A DNA stretch of 64,000 nucleotides from Lutimonas vermicola. Its GTDB lineage: Bacteria > Bacteroidota > Bacteroidia > Flavobacteriales > Flavobacteriaceae. The notes under the pieces are model-generated. The model saw only the letters and a list, made by a program, of their open reading frames with translations, had not been told where the DNA came from and did not search any database. Every line of letters begins with the position of its first letter. Within the stretch, counting starts at the first letter, position 1. Made by a program: the position numbers and the translations under genes. The stretch is taken from the NCBI RefSeq assembly GCF_038433205.1, contig NZ_JBCDNA010000002.1, forward strand, positions 1 to 64,000, in the 5' to 3' direction. Positions 19,383 through 28,587 of the stretch are shown here, piece after piece.

Positions 19383-20064
19383 ACGATTTATAATTCCTTC
19401 ATTTCACTTTTTAACTACAAACCCGGTTCAAAAAACTGAAGTCAAAGCAAAGGATATACCTGTTGTTAAAAAAAGTGTCAGCATCAACCAGCCTCCTGCG
19501 CCTTCAGTGAGTATTGTGGAAAAAACTGCTGAAACAAAACAAAATCGTGACAAGGAACTTATAAAACCAAAGCCTCCGGAGCTGAAACAAACGGGCCGTC
19601 GTAATTCAGCGCTTTCCTTATCGAGTTTAAAAAGAAACAAGGAGGAAGAAGCCATCCTTAAAAAGAAAAGGGAACAACGCGAAGAAATCAAAGACCTGCC
19701 TAAAGATCCTTTTACCCAAGCGAGGTTTCTGGAAGTATGGGATGCTTACGTGGAAGACCTGCACGAGAAAGGAGAAAAGATCCTGGCCTCCATCCTAAAC
19801 GCAGACGCACCTAAGCTTAAGGGCCACCTGATCCATGTTTCATATCCAAATGAATTAATGAAGGTTGAACTTTTAAAGGTTCGGCCCCGGGTTCTGCGCT
19901 TTCTAAGAGAAAAATTGAACAACTTCGACATCGATTTTGAAATTACTGTCAATGAAGACCATACCAAGCGTTTTGCTTATACGCCTCAGGAAAAATATGA
20001 ATTGCTCAAAGAGAAGAACGAGGCCATTGCTTTACTGAGAAAAAAATTTAATCTTGAACTTTGA
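19363..20064 (+). CDS. dnaX: DnaX C-terminal (tau) region in the +1 frame
   Basis: This frame encodes the segment homologues carry directly after the ATPase part: a Pro/Lys-rich linker, then LPKDPFTQARFLEVWDAYVE and the end FAYTPQEKYELL with KKFNLEL, the C-terminal domain of flavobacterial DnaX. Joining after dropping one A from the A10 run gives ...FDGKKKSKRF..., about 590 residues, the expected tau length. An ATG at 19363 overlaps the run, so coupled re-initiation is also possible. No separate gene function is expected. Confidence 0.8.
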   Translation: MAKKKSKRFIIPSFHFLTTNPVQKTEVKAKDIPVVKKSVSINQPPAPSVSIVEKTAETKQNRDKELIKPKPPELKQTGRRNSALSLSSLKRNKEEEAILKKKREQREEIKDLPKDPFTQARFLEVWDAYVEDLHEKGEKILASILNADAPKLKGHLIHVSYPNELMKVELLKVRPRVLRFLREKLNNFDIDFEITVNEDHTKRFAYTPQEKYELLKEKNEAIALLRKKFNLEL

Positions 20065-20072
20065 TCCAAAGA

Positions 20073-22274
20073 TCATCCCTTCACCGTAAGCCTTAATACA
20101 GAGCAGGCTGAGCTGTCAGCAAATTTATCTTTATTCTGACCGAATAACACATTTTGCCAATTACCCTTTTCAGGAGTTCCTATAATCAAAAGGTCATACT
20201 CCGCAGAGGTTTCCGATATGGACTCTATGGGCTTTTTAGCTCGCTTAACAATTACATTTGACCTGGATGCAGCCTTTGAGAGCAGCATGTTTGAAGAGTT
20301 CTCAATCGAAGCCATGTCTTCGTCAGACATCTCTTCGGGTACCACGTGCAACAAGGTCAGGGAAGCTTTATAAAACTTACAAACACGATCGGCTATGGCT
20401 ACAAAATTTTTATCTTTTCTTCCTGGTCGAAGCGCCACAACCACTTTACTGATATAACGGACACCATTATCCCTAAAAAGAGCGAAATCTGAATTCACAT
20501 GGTCAACGAACCAGCCTATAGGATTTCTCACCAGCAGTCCTTTATGTGCCCTGGCATCCCACCCCATTACCATCCAGTCTGAATGAGTCTGATCACTTAA
20601 TTCCTGTATGGTTTCTGAAAGATCATGGGTAACAACGGCCTCAAAATCAATCTTCACATTACGAGCCCTTGCCATTCCGGATATACGCCTGGCCAGGGAA
20701 TGTATTTTTGGATTATCCTCCATCACGGCATCGAGAAAAGTCTGATTGGGCACTTCTGTAATATTCACGGCTTGAGTTACTTCCTTTTTGTTAAGTGCCG
20801 CGCCGATTTCGATCAACATTTCTGCTGATTTTTCATTGCCAAACAAAGGAATGACTACTCCCGCCTCTGAGGCTATTTGGCCGTCGAGTATCGATTTGTT
20901 GATTTTCGACATATCGAGGGTCTCCCTGCTTAATTTCTTGTTCTTTTTATACAAAAGGTATAGGGCCGGGCGGTGGCCATACTTTCTTAATATCCCTGTT
21001 CTTGCTGTCTTTTTCCCAATTTTTAAATAAATGAGATATCCGATCACCACGATGGTCAAAATGGCCAAAAGAGGCAATAGACCCAAAAATATCAAAAGGA
21101 TAATCCCTGAAATAATACCGAAGATCTGTACAAAGGGATAAAGCGGAGATTTATAGCTGGGATTATACCACTGAGCCGAAGTTTCTCTTAAGATTACCAC
21201 ACAGATATTGACTGAGATAAACATCATGACCATAAAAGCACTGGCAAGCTTGGCAATTTTTACAACATCAAGAAACAAAATGACCAGGGTCATTACAATA
21301 CAAGTGACAATGATTGACGTAACAGGTGTCAGGTATTTGCTGTGGATCTTCCCCATATAATCCGGAAGCAGTTTGTCCATAGCCATGGCAAAAGGAAAAC
21401 GGGAAGCCGCCAGAACCCCTGAATTTGCCATGGAAATCAAGGTAATCACCCCTACAACAGCTGTGATAATACCGATTGTAGTTCCTCCGTTGATAAAAGC
21501 AATAGTATAGATAGGATGCAGATCTGTGGCCAGCTGCTCCATCGGAATGTTACCAACCAGTGCAAAAGCAACAAACACATAAATCAAAGTCATGATAAAA
21601 AGCGAAAGGAGCATGGCCCTGGGTAAATTTTTGCTGGGATTCTTTATTTCGCCCGCAATGGCAGCCACTTTAGTAACTCCCGCATAAGAAATATAAACAA
21701 ATGCTACGGTGGCTATAAGGCCCGTCCCTCCATGAGAATAGAAAGGATCCAAATATTCAGGATTCACATTTGGCAAGCCAAAAATGAGCACCAATGCCAA
21801 AGTCACCAATGAAATACTCACAATGACCATTTGCACTTTTCCTACCTTTTTAATTCCGAAAATATTGAGTAAAAGAATAATGCCTAAAAAGAAAATGGCA
21901 ATATACTTGGTCACGCCAAGTGAAACATTGGCCAAAACCGAAAGATAAGCCCCAAAGCCAACCAGGGCAAAAGAACTTTTGAGCAATAGTGACAGCCAAA
22001 GCCCCAGACCAGCTATGGTTCCAAAGATTGGCCCGAAGGCCCTTTCTATGTACAAATAAGTGCCTCCTGATGAAGGCATTGCAGTAGCCAATTCCGATTT
22101 TGACAGCGCCGCAGGTAATATACAAATGGCTGCCAATAAATAGGCCAGCCATACAGAAGATCCTGATTTTGCGGCAGCGATACCGGGAAGTACAAATATT
22201 CCGCTGCCAAGCATGCCTCCAATACTAATAGCGATGACTGAAGTCAAACTTAAACTGCGTTCTAACTTTTTCAA
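20073..22274 (-). CDS. APC-family amino acid permease with C-terminal universal stress protein domains
   Basis: The 733-residue protein has about 12 transmembrane helices (residues 10-430) opening with VIAISIGGMLGSGIFVLPGI, the APC-family signature. A cytosolic region (about 450-733) has two UspA-like segments, the second ending LLIIGTPEKGNW. Transporter-USP fusions of this type are known in Bacteroidota. The substrate, amino acid or polyamine, cannot be read. Its stop lies 8 nt from the convergent dnaX tau end. Confidence 0.88.
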   Translation of the reverse strand: MKKLERSLSLTSVIAISIGGMLGSGIFVLPGIAAAKSGSSVWLAYLLAAICILPAALSKSELATAMPSSGGTYLYIERAFGPIFGTIAGLGLWLSLLLKSSFALVGFGAYLSVLANVSLGVTKYIAIFFLGIILLLNIFGIKKVGKVQMVIVSISLVTLALVLIFGLPNVNPEYLDPFYSHGGTGLIATVAFVYISYAGVTKVAAIAGEIKNPSKNLPRAMLLSLFIMTLIYVFVAFALVGNIPMEQLATDLHPIYTIAFINGGTTIGIITAVVGVITLISMANSGVLAASRFPFAMAMDKLLPDYMGKIHSKYLTPVTSIIVTCIVMTLVILFLDVVKIAKLASAFMVMMFISVNICVVILRETSAQWYNPSYKSPLYPFVQIFGIISGIILLIFLGLLPLLAILTIVVIGYLIYLKIGKKTARTGILRKYGHRPALYLLYKKNKKLSRETLDMSKINKSILDGQIASEAGVVIPLFGNEKSAEMLIEIGAALNKKEVTQAVNITEVPNQTFLDAVMEDNPKIHSLARRISGMARARNVKIDFEAVVTHDLSETIQELSDQTHSDWMVMGWDARAHKGLLVRNPIGWFVDHVNSDFALFRDNGVRYISKVVVALRPGRKDKNFVAIADRVCKFYKASLTLLHVVPEEMSDEDMASIENSSNMLLSKAASRSNVIVKRAKKPIESISETSAEYDLLIIGTPEKGNWQNVLFGQNKDKFADSSACSVLRLTVKG

Positions 22275-22399
22275 ATTTCAAAATTTTCTCTAAAATAGAC
22301 TTTTTTTAAGAACTACCCTAGTTGTTGACTGTGCATATGGAATTAAAATTTTAAATTTGCAACAATCGATTATCCGTTTAGAATCTCTATAGAAAAATT

Positions 22400-22981
22400 A
22401 TGTTAGGACTGAAATTTGAAACCTCCACTTCATGGGTCGAAGTCGCGAAAAATGGCCTGGAACAAGTATTTACCGATCATGCTTTTGCCGAACAAAAAGC
22501 TGCTTCAAATGCCGTTTCCATCATTATCAACTATTCTGAGGAAACAGAACTGGTCAGGGCAATGAGTGATATTGCCATAGAAGAAATGGAGCATTTTAAA
22601 ATGGTTCATGAATTTATGGTAGCCCGTGGAATGGTTTTGGGAAGAGAGCAAAAAAACGACTATGCCAAACATTTACATTCGTTTTTTCCAAAAACCAAAG
22701 ACCGCACTGATGCCTTAATTCAAAGACTTCTCATTGCTGCCATGATCGAGGCCAGAAGTTGTGAAAGGTTCAAAGTGTTCTCAGAAAATATTGAAGACAA
22801 GGAGCTTGCTGATTTTTACAGGGATCTTATGGTCTCCGAAGCGAACCATTATACAGTGTTTCTTGGATTTGCCCGTCAGTATCAGGACAGACAGATCGTC
22901 GATAAAAAATGGGAAGGATTACTGGCTTATGAAGCTGAATTCATGAAAAACCGCGGCACAACAGCCAGGGTCCATGGATAA
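22400..22981 (+). CDS. miaE: tRNA-(ms2io6A)-hydroxylase
   Basis: MiaE (193 residues) is a ferritin-like di-iron monooxygenase that hydroxylates the isopentenyl group of ms2i6A37 in tRNA. Iron-ligand signatures are visible as EEMEHFKMVHE, IEARSCERF and SEANHYTVF. Length and sequence fit the family. A TAAATTTG box lies at 22352-22359 upstream of the ATG. It is divergent from the permease and convergent with the DUF4870 gene. Confidence 0.92.
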   Translation: MLGLKFETSTSWVEVAKNGLEQVFTDHAFAEQKAASNAVSIIINYSEETELVRAMSDIAIEEMEHFKMVHEFMVARGMVLGREQKNDYAKHLHSFFPKTKDRTDALIQRLLIAAMIEARSCERFKVFSENIEDKELADFYRDLMVSEANHYTVFLGFARQYQDRQIVDKKWEGLLAYEAEFMKNRGTTARVHG

Positions 22982-22987
22982 CATTGA

Positions 22988-23326
22988 CTAATTGATAAAC
23001 CTGATCGAAAAAGGATAATGGGGCTCTTCCCCGTTATTTACCTTGATGGCATTGATCACAGGAAACACAAGGCAAATAATACCAATCGCAATTAAACCAA
23101 GGAATCCCAATCCGATCAAAAGAATTAAAGGCACGCAGATCAAAGCATACAGAAACATGCTCAATTGAAAATTAATGATGCCTTTACCCTGTTCATCCAT
23201 ATCGTAGATCTCATCTTTTTTACTGATCCAAATCACCAGGGGCACTATAAATCCGCCAAATCCTGTTACCAGGTCAAGCAACTGGCTTAAATGGGCTAGC
23301 ATCAAGGTTTGTCTGTCTTCTCTCAT
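22988..23326 (-). CDS. DUF4870 membrane protein
   Basis: The 112-residue protein has three or four hydrophobic segments and the DUF4870 pattern (LAHLSQLLDLVTGFGGFIVP at the start, GIINFQLSMFLY, VFPVINAIKVNNGE near the end). I chose ATG 23326 (MREDRQTLMLAHLSQ); the 23374 start adds 16 residues that do not fit the family. Members are small inner-membrane proteins of unknown function. Its 5' end faces mnmE. Confidence 0.8.
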   Translation of the reverse strand: MREDRQTLMLAHLSQLLDLVTGFGGFIVPLVIWISKKDEIYDMDEQGKGIINFQLSMFLYALICVPLILLIGLGFLGLIAIGIICLVFPVINAIKVNNGEEPHYPFSIRFIN

Positions 23327-23426
23327 CTTGGGTTTTCCTATTTGACGTAAAGGATTAAAAATTGTTACAGGCAAATAAAACGAAATGTATGTACCTTTGC
23401 CAAAATCTTAATTAAAGATTCTGTTT

Positions 23427-24830
23427 ATGCAAGCGAGTTCAAGTATTTCAAATGATACGATTATTGCACTGGCCACACCATTTGGCGTGGGAGCCATCGC
23501 TGTAATCAGGTTATCGGGTTCGGGAGCCATTGAACTTGTCAATGATCATTTTCGACCAAAGTCAAAGCGTAAATCTTTGTCTAAAGTGGCTTCCCATACA
23601 GTACACCTGGGTTATATCACCGATGGTGAAAGAATCATTGATGAAGCATTAGTTACCGTTTTTAAAACACCTCATTCGTATACCGGAGAAAACGTGGTGG
23701 AAGTTTCCTGTCATGGCTCTGCTTATATCCAAAAGGAAGTCCTTCAATTATTTCTAAGTAAAGGAGCCAGGCATGCCGATGCAGGCGAATTTACGCTCAG
23801 GGCATTTTTAAACGGGAAGATGGATTTAAGTCAGGCCGAGGCTGTTGCCGATGTGATCGCATCTGACTCTCAGAGCTCTCATAGCATCGCCATGCAACAA
23901 ATGAGAGGCGGCTTTTCAAATGAGATCGCCAATTTAAGGGCAGAACTGCTCAATTTTGCGTCACTTATCGAACTGGAACTTGACTTTTCTGAAGAGGATG
24001 TGGAGTTTGCCGACAGAACAGCATTTCAGGAATTGATCTCAAAAATCACTGAAGTGATCAAAAGGCTTATCGATTCCTTTGCTTTGGGCAATGTCTTGAA
24101 AAACGGAATTCCGGTGGCCATTGTCGGAGAACCCAATGTTGGGAAATCTACCTTGCTCAATGCACTTCTCAATGAAGAAAAAGCCATTGTAAGCGATATA
24201 GCCGGAACCACGCGCGATGCCATTGAAGATGAGATTGCACTCAGGGGTGTCACCTATAGGTTTATCGATACCGCCGGTATCAGGGAAACCCTCGATATTG
24301 TGGAGAATATTGGTATCAAAAAAACTTTTGAAAACATAGAAAAGGCCCAACTGGTGCTTCACCTTATCGATGCTGAAAAAATTATCGACCTGTCAGATTG
24401 GATTGCACAAACCAAGGAACTAAAACATCAATATCCCAACAAAAAAGTACTGACGATCATCAACAAAGCCGATACCCTTACCAATGATGAGGTTCAAAAT
24501 ATTCAAGCTGAACGACCTGAATGGATCCTGATTTCGGCCAAACACAAAACAGGACTGGATACCCTGCTCAACCACCTGACCAATCTGGTGAATACCGGTG
24601 CACTGAGCAACCAGCAAACCGTCGTAAGTAATTCGAGGCATTTTGAAGCGCTTAACAAGGCCTTCGAAGCCTTAAATGAAGTGCAGAAAGGCATGGACCA
24701 AAATATCTCCAGTGACCTGATGGCTATTGATATCAGACAGGCGCTGTTTCACCTGGGTGAGATCACAGGAGAAATCACCACCGATGACCTGCTGGGAAAT
24801 ATCTTTGCGAATTTCTGTATCGGGAAGTAA
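23427..24830 (+). CDS. mnmE: tRNA uridine-5-carboxymethylaminomethyl(34) synthesis GTPase
   Basis: MnmE (467 residues) acts with MnmG to modify wobble uridines in tRNA. It has the N-terminal tetrahydrofolate-binding domain (TPFGVGAIAVIRLSG, TPHSYTGEN), a helical domain with an inserted G domain (GEPNVGKSTLLNALL, SDIAGTTRD, DTAG) and the invariant C-terminal CIGK with its functional cysteine. It is intact. A TACCTTTG -7 box lies at 23392-23399, but no -33 TTG is at the right spacing. It is the last core gene before the accessory block. Confidence 0.96.
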   Translation: MQASSSISNDTIIALATPFGVGAIAVIRLSGSGAIELVNDHFRPKSKRKSLSKVASHTVHLGYITDGERIIDEALVTVFKTPHSYTGENVVEVSCHGSAYIQKEVLQLFLSKGARHADAGEFTLRAFLNGKMDLSQAEAVADVIASDSQSSHSIAMQQMRGGFSNEIANLRAELLNFASLIELELDFSEEDVEFADRTAFQELISKITEVIKRLIDSFALGNVLKNGIPVAIVGEPNVGKSTLLNALLNEEKAIVSDIAGTTRDAIEDEIALRGVTYRFIDTAGIRETLDIVENIGIKKTFENIEKAQLVLHLIDAEKIIDLSDWIAQTKELKHQYPNKKVLTIINKADTLTNDEVQNIQAERPEWILISAKHKTGLDTLLNHLTNLVNTGALSNQQTVVSNSRHFEALNKAFEALNEVQKGMDQNISSDLMAIDIRQALFHLGEITGEITTDDLLGNIFANFCIGK

Positions 24831-24928
24831 CCAACACAGATAAATCTTATATCGATTCGATTTCTTGATTATTGAATCATTACATCTACTGACGAAGAAC
24901 AAAGAGGTTTATCACTACTATTATTCTT

Positions 24929-25231
24929 TTACCCCAACCTCAAACAATACTCACTGGGTGTCATACCCAATACCTTTTTTACGTAACGCGTAAAAAACGA
25001 CCGACTTGAAAATTCCATTTCATCGGCGATTTCGGTAATGTTCAGATGGACATGAGAGTCGATCAGGCCGGGCATCAGGGTACGACCGCCACCATCAATG
25101 ACTGTAGCTCCTTTTGGTGCTTTGATTGATGAGTTAGAGACCTGCTTTATCAGGTAGTTTTCAATCAGCACATCTCCATCGGTCAGTGTTTCAGTGACTC
25201 CATCAAAAATCCTGACGTATATCTCTGATAA
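24929..25231 (-). pseudogene. Chimeric scar: amidohydrolase N-terminus joined in frame to AraC C-terminus
   Basis: On the minus strand the frame (open from 25231, TAG immediately before) encodes YVRIFDGVTETLTDGDVLIE and GGRTLMPGLIDSHVHLN, the N-terminal beta-sandwich and HxH metal motif of an amidohydrolase (imidazolonepropionase/prolidase-like). At about 25040-25048 it switches to ITEIADEMEFSSRSFFTRYV and GMTPSEYCLRLG, the second helix-turn-helix of an AraC regulator. Neither half can work alone. It marks a deletion or recombination junction at the left edge of the accessory block. Confidence 0.8.
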
Positions 25232-25330
25232 CTAATTAAACAGGAACTTGACCATCAACTGAATCCGGTTTGCTCTTAAGAACATTCGCCAATCAAAGCG
25301 GAGTGCCTGCTGATATGGTGAAGCCTAACA

Positions 25331-25350
25331 AACAGGTGGGGGAACCTGTT
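25331..25350 (-). terminator. Hairpin just downstream of the SDR gene
   Basis: AACAGGT (25331-25337) and ACCTGTT (25344-25350) form a perfect 7-bp stem with a 6-nt loop, 7 nt beyond the SDR stop codon. No T-run follows, so termination activity is uncertain. Confidence 0.35.
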
Positions 25351-25356
25351 GACTAT

Positions 25357-26121
25357 CTATATGGGTATATGCCCGTCGATGGAAATTACCTGACCGCTGA
25401 TCCGCACACCAACAGGGCTATCAAGGTAAAGCACGCAACCGGCAATGTCTTCCGGCGGAATAAAGGTGCGCATCGAGTTTGCGGAGAGCACATCCTTACG
25501 AACTTCTTCAACGCTGCGCTGCTCGGCTTCTGCCCGTGACGCAATCACTCGTTCCTGCCGCTCGCCGGAAATGGCACCGGGACAGATTGAATTGACGCGA
25601 ATATTGTCAGGGCCGACCTCTGCCGCTAATGACTCGGTGAGCCCGAGCACACCTCGCTTAGCTGCGGAGTACGGCGTGCGATTCGGAAAGGCGTGCAGGC
25701 CCCCAACCGAAGACATGTTCACGATCAGTCCGCTCTTCTGGGCCTTCATTCCCGGCAGTACTTTGGCAATGCAATGGAATTGGGCCACGAGCCCAATATT
25801 CAGGACAGCGCGCACCTCATCAGGGGAGACCTTTTCGATGGGTGCCGTGGGGCCTGCGATACCGGCATTGTTCACCAGTGTGTCACAGCCACCAAGGAAC
25901 TCAAGTGAACGGTCGAGCCAGGCGCTTAGATCGTCATCGTTACCAACATCGCAAACTTCGGCCAGTGCGCCAGGATGTATTTTTTTGAAGGCATTGATTT
26001 TGTCTTCATTGATGTCGCAGATAGCAACCTTCGCACCGATCTTCAGGTAAGCCTCGGCAATGACCTTACCGATTCCGTCAGCCGCTGCGGAAATGATAAT
26101 TCGTTTGGTTTTTTCACTCAT
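25357..26121 (-). CDS. SDR-family oxidoreductase
   Basis: This 254-residue classical short-chain dehydrogenase has LVNNAGIAGP, NMSSVGG with the catalytic serine, and YSAAKRG with the catalytic Tyr/Lys. The nucleotide-binding loop reads SAAADGIG, where TGxxxGIG is expected. The end GQVISIDGHIPI fits the 3-oxoacyl-ACP-reductase-like subgroup. The gene is conspicuously GC-richer than the core genes and probably came from a proteobacterium. It is last in a minus-strand order ADC-MarC-SDR. The substrate is unknown; a hydroxy or keto acid is plausible from context. Confidence 0.85.
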   Translation of the reverse strand: MSEKTKRIIISAAADGIGKVIAEAYLKIGAKVAICDINEDKINAFKKIHPGALAEVCDVGNDDDLSAWLDRSLEFLGGCDTLVNNAGIAGPTAPIEKVSPDEVRAVLNIGLVAQFHCIAKVLPGMKAQKSGLIVNMSSVGGLHAFPNRTPYSAAKRGVLGLTESLAAEVGPDNIRVNSICPGAISGERQERVIASRAEAEQRSVEEVRKDVLSANSMRTFIPPEDIAGCVLYLDSPVGVRISGQVISIDGHIPI

Positions 26122-26304
26122 GACTGTTATTTCTGTTTTATGATATATATTTTAAAAATAAACAATTCCAATGCCATCCCAAAATTTAATTTTAATCTGA
26201 AGCAGGCAGTGGGCTTTTCTTTTGACATAATGAATCTTCATTATACATGTTCTTAATGTAATAACTCATTTACTGTTCAGCAAACCTTGCCAAAGACCCG
26301 TTTT

Positions 26305-26946
26305 TCAACCGGTTGCCTTAAGCCCCTCGATTGAAACAACCCCCCAGCTGTTGAGACCGACGAACATCAACTCCACCGCAAGACCCACTAGCAAGATGGC
26401 GATGATCTTGCCAAGAGTCAACATTACCGCAGGGCTCAGAACCTTGGCGATCCTCAGGCAGTTGCGCATGAATAAGTAATCAATCACCAAGATAATAGTT
26501 GTGCTGACAATAAGTGGGATAAGAGGAAGAAACCCTTCACTTTCCCCGACCAGACTAATAATAAGAATCAGGATGGCTGGTGAGGACATCAGGGGCATAG
26601 CCAGAGGATAGATGGCAATATTCGGAGAAAGGGAAATACTCCGGCCCTCCTGCTTTGCGCGCTCAGGGTCTTCCAGGATCGTTTGCATGGCGAATACGAG
26701 GAGAACCAGTGCTCCCCCAATTTGAAAGGCTGGAATAGATACCTTGAACATGTCTAGCGCAAATTCGCCAAGGACGATGAACGCCCCGAGGATCGAGGCA
26801 GCTGTCACAACAGCCTTTAATGCGATTTTACGAACCTCGGCCTCACTGGCTCCCGAGTTCGATGCGGCCGATGCCAGTACGACCGTCGGCTTGAGTGGGC
26901 CAATCACGGCCCACATCAGGATAAATAGTTCTATAGGATTAAACAT
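26305..26946 (-). CDS. MarC-family integral membrane protein
   Basis: The 213-residue protein has six predicted transmembrane helices and the MarC pattern (IGPLKPTVVLAS near the N-terminus, GGALVLLVFAMQTI, and IYPLAMPLMSSPAILILI in the middle). MarC/UPF0056 proteins have no established transport substrate. It sits between the SDR and acetoacetate decarboxylase-like genes with a GC-richer composition than core genes, so it probably arrived with them. Confidence 0.85.
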   Translation of the reverse strand: MFNPIELFILMWAVIGPLKPTVVLASAASNSGASEAEVRKIALKAVVTAASILGAFIVLGEFALDMFKVSIPAFQIGGALVLLVFAMQTILEDPERAKQEGRSISLSPNIAIYPLAMPLMSSPAILILIISLVGESEGFLPLIPLIVSTTIILVIDYLFMRNCLRIAKVLSPAVMLTLGKIIAILLVGLAVELMFVGLNSWGVVSIEGLKATG

Positions 26947-26972
26947 ATTAAATATCTTGTTTTATTAAAACC

Positions 26973-27845
26973 TCATCGAAGGATCTTCTGATCTCTCAGA
27001 TCCTTGCTCCCATGGTAATGCCTGATCGTGGATCCCCTGAACTCCTTTATCTCAAGTGCTGCAAAAGTATTGATGATCATGTATTGCGTCGGCATATCTT
27101 CCCACCTTGCTTTATTGAAGGCCACCGAGCCTTTCCCCTGAAACACTTTGGTAACCTTGACGTTTGGATTGGCAGCGGGAGTCAACACCGGATAGGAAAC
27201 ATCTGCAATACCCCACTCGCCTGTGCGTGGCATATACTTATAATGGAGCATGCCCAACTGAACATCAGGGTCGACCGAAGGAGTCGTCTCGTCGACAATT
27301 ACAGATTTCATGTCCTTGAGTTCCATATCCAGGAAGGTGAAGCCCAACCAACTTGCCGAAAAGCGGGTAGTTCCATTAAACTCCCATGGGTCAGGAAGCT
27401 CGCAATAGAGTTTGGAAAAACCGAGTTCCTCTCGTCCAGATATAATAGGGTCGGCCAAATCTTCCCACAAAACGGTTAGGAACGGCCCCATGGCACGATC
27501 CTCCTTTCCTTTAAAAACAACATTAAAGCTTACCCCAAGCATCTTGTAGCCACGCCCCGCCAGCCAGGGAATTCCACGCATGTCTGTAAGACAGACTGTT
27601 ACTAACGGCTCCCCGGCAACAGAAAAACCTTCAGGACAAAGCGCCGCAAGCTGATCGGCATTCGACAGAAAGGTCACTGCCCAGTCCGTCTGCTTGGGCC
27701 ATTCCTTGTTCTCTTCGTCGAACTTCCTTCCGTCCGGTCCCTGTCGGGGACCTGTAGAAGGGCCGAAGTGGGTGGGCATGCGGTAAATCTGATCGGGAAG
27801 ATAGCTGTAGTGGTCTTGACTAATAGGTATATTTCTGGGGCACAT
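26973..27845 (-). CDS. Acetoacetate decarboxylase-family protein
   Basis: The 290-residue protein resembles the ADC superfamily. GREELGFSKLYCELP corresponds to the active-site segment with the Schiff-base lysine (one Lys after GF). ADC-family members include decarboxylases, aldolase-dehydratases and hydratases. The N-terminus (MCPRNIPISQDHYSYL) is a typical cytosolic start. It precedes marC by 27 nt. With AcnX and an SDR nearby, it may act on a beta-keto or 2-oxo acid, but this is inference. Confidence 0.75.
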   Translation of the reverse strand: MCPRNIPISQDHYSYLPDQIYRMPTHFGPSTGPRQGPDGRKFDEENKEWPKQTDWAVTFLSNADQLAALCPEGFSVAGEPLVTVCLTDMRGIPWLAGRGYKMLGVSFNVVFKGKEDRAMGPFLTVLWEDLADPIISGREELGFSKLYCELPDPWEFNGTTRFSASWLGFTFLDMELKDMKSVIVDETTPSVDPDVQLGMLHYKYMPRTGEWGIADVSYPVLTPAANPNVKVTKVFQGKGSVAFNKARWEDMPTQYMIINTFAALEIKEFRGSTIRHYHGSKDLRDQKILR

Positions 27846-27924
27846 GTTGTTTCTTTTTTAGATTCTAATATTTAATTAAAAGAAGGTCATTTTTGGTTTT
27901 TCAAATTCTTATGACATTAAGAAT

Positions 27925-28440
27925 TTATAATTTTTTTACTTCCTTCAATGCTTCTTTCAGCGCTTTTTCAGCATCTTTATCGAGTTCTATCAGAAAGGAT
28001 TTTGCTTCATATTCCGCCAGTTCTTCTGTGAATTCATCGATAGTTATCTGATCGCCAAGAATAATAAGAGCAGATGTATCAGGCAGTAATGAAGCCGCAA
28101 AGTCATCTAAAATAGGATCGTCAAATTCAATATTTTCATCAGCTCCTATCAGACCACCTACTGTCCCTCCATATGCAGCACCGGCGATCATTCCCGCAGG
28201 TCCAAAAAGTATTCCGAGCATACCGCCTAAAAGTGCGCCAAAACCAATACCTCCAGATACATTGCTGCTATCTTGTGCCCAGGTACTATGAACACGATAA
28301 TTACCGCGCTTATTAACAGATATTTCCGCCACATCTCCTTCATCAAACCAAAGGTAAGAAGCATCGCTGTCTTCAATTTTGTCAAACGCTTTACGGGCTG
28401 ATTTTTTCCCGTCGAATACAAATGATTTAAAATAAGTCAT
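27925..28440 (-). CDS. DUF1269-like glycine-zipper protein, copy 1 of 3
   Basis: The 171-residue protein has an N-terminal alpha/beta region (MTYFKSFVFDGKKSARKA), a central glycine-rich hydrophobic segment (GGIGFGALLGGMLGILFGPA) able to insert in membranes, and an acidic/basic helical C-terminus (KDAEKALKEALKEVKK). The layout resembles DUF1269-type membrane proteins of unknown function. This copy is the most diverged of the trio (e.g. KAFDKIE, WFDEGD, NVSGG). It ends the array nearest the ADC gene. Each copy has its own AT-rich 5' leader with a hairpin. Confidence 0.75.
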   Translation of the reverse strand: MTYFKSFVFDGKKSARKAFDKIEDSDASYLWFDEGDVAEISVNKRGNYRVHSTWAQDSSNVSGGIGFGALLGGMLGILFGPAGMIAGAAYGGTVGGLIGADENIEFDDPILDDFAASLLPDTSALIILGDQITIDEFTEELAEYEAKSFLIELDKDAEKALKEALKEVKKL

Positions 28441-28479
28441 AATGTTAAATTTTAATGATTGAATATTTAATTTTAATTT

Positions 28480-28529
28480 AATTCGGCTGGTTCATTTTCT
28501 TGAATCTCTCATTGCAACCAGCCGAAATT
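28480..28529 (-). repeat. Stem-loop between DUF1269 copies 1 and 2
   Basis: AATTCGGCTGGTT (28480-28492) pairs with AACCAGCCGAAATT (28516-28529) around a 23-nt loop. It lies upstream of copy 1 and downstream of copy 2. It recurs 663 bp further on at copy 2/3 and in mutated form upstream of copy 3. It could be a terminator (weak T-tract) or an mRNA processing/stability element. Confidence 0.6.
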
Positions 28530-28587
28530 ATATTGCTGTATACTGAACATTTATTTTTACTCTTCAAATTCTTGTGACATTAAGAAT

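Noticed and set aside
25445..26050. 201-codon plus-strand frame antisense to the SDR gene
   Set aside because: It is a mirror frame of the GC-rich SDR gene, which has complete catalytic motifs; high GC lengthens antisense frames.
28227..28421. Out-of-frame ORF inside DUF1269-like copy 1
   Set aside because: It is present in this copy only; frames in the sibling copies are broken, so it is not maintained.
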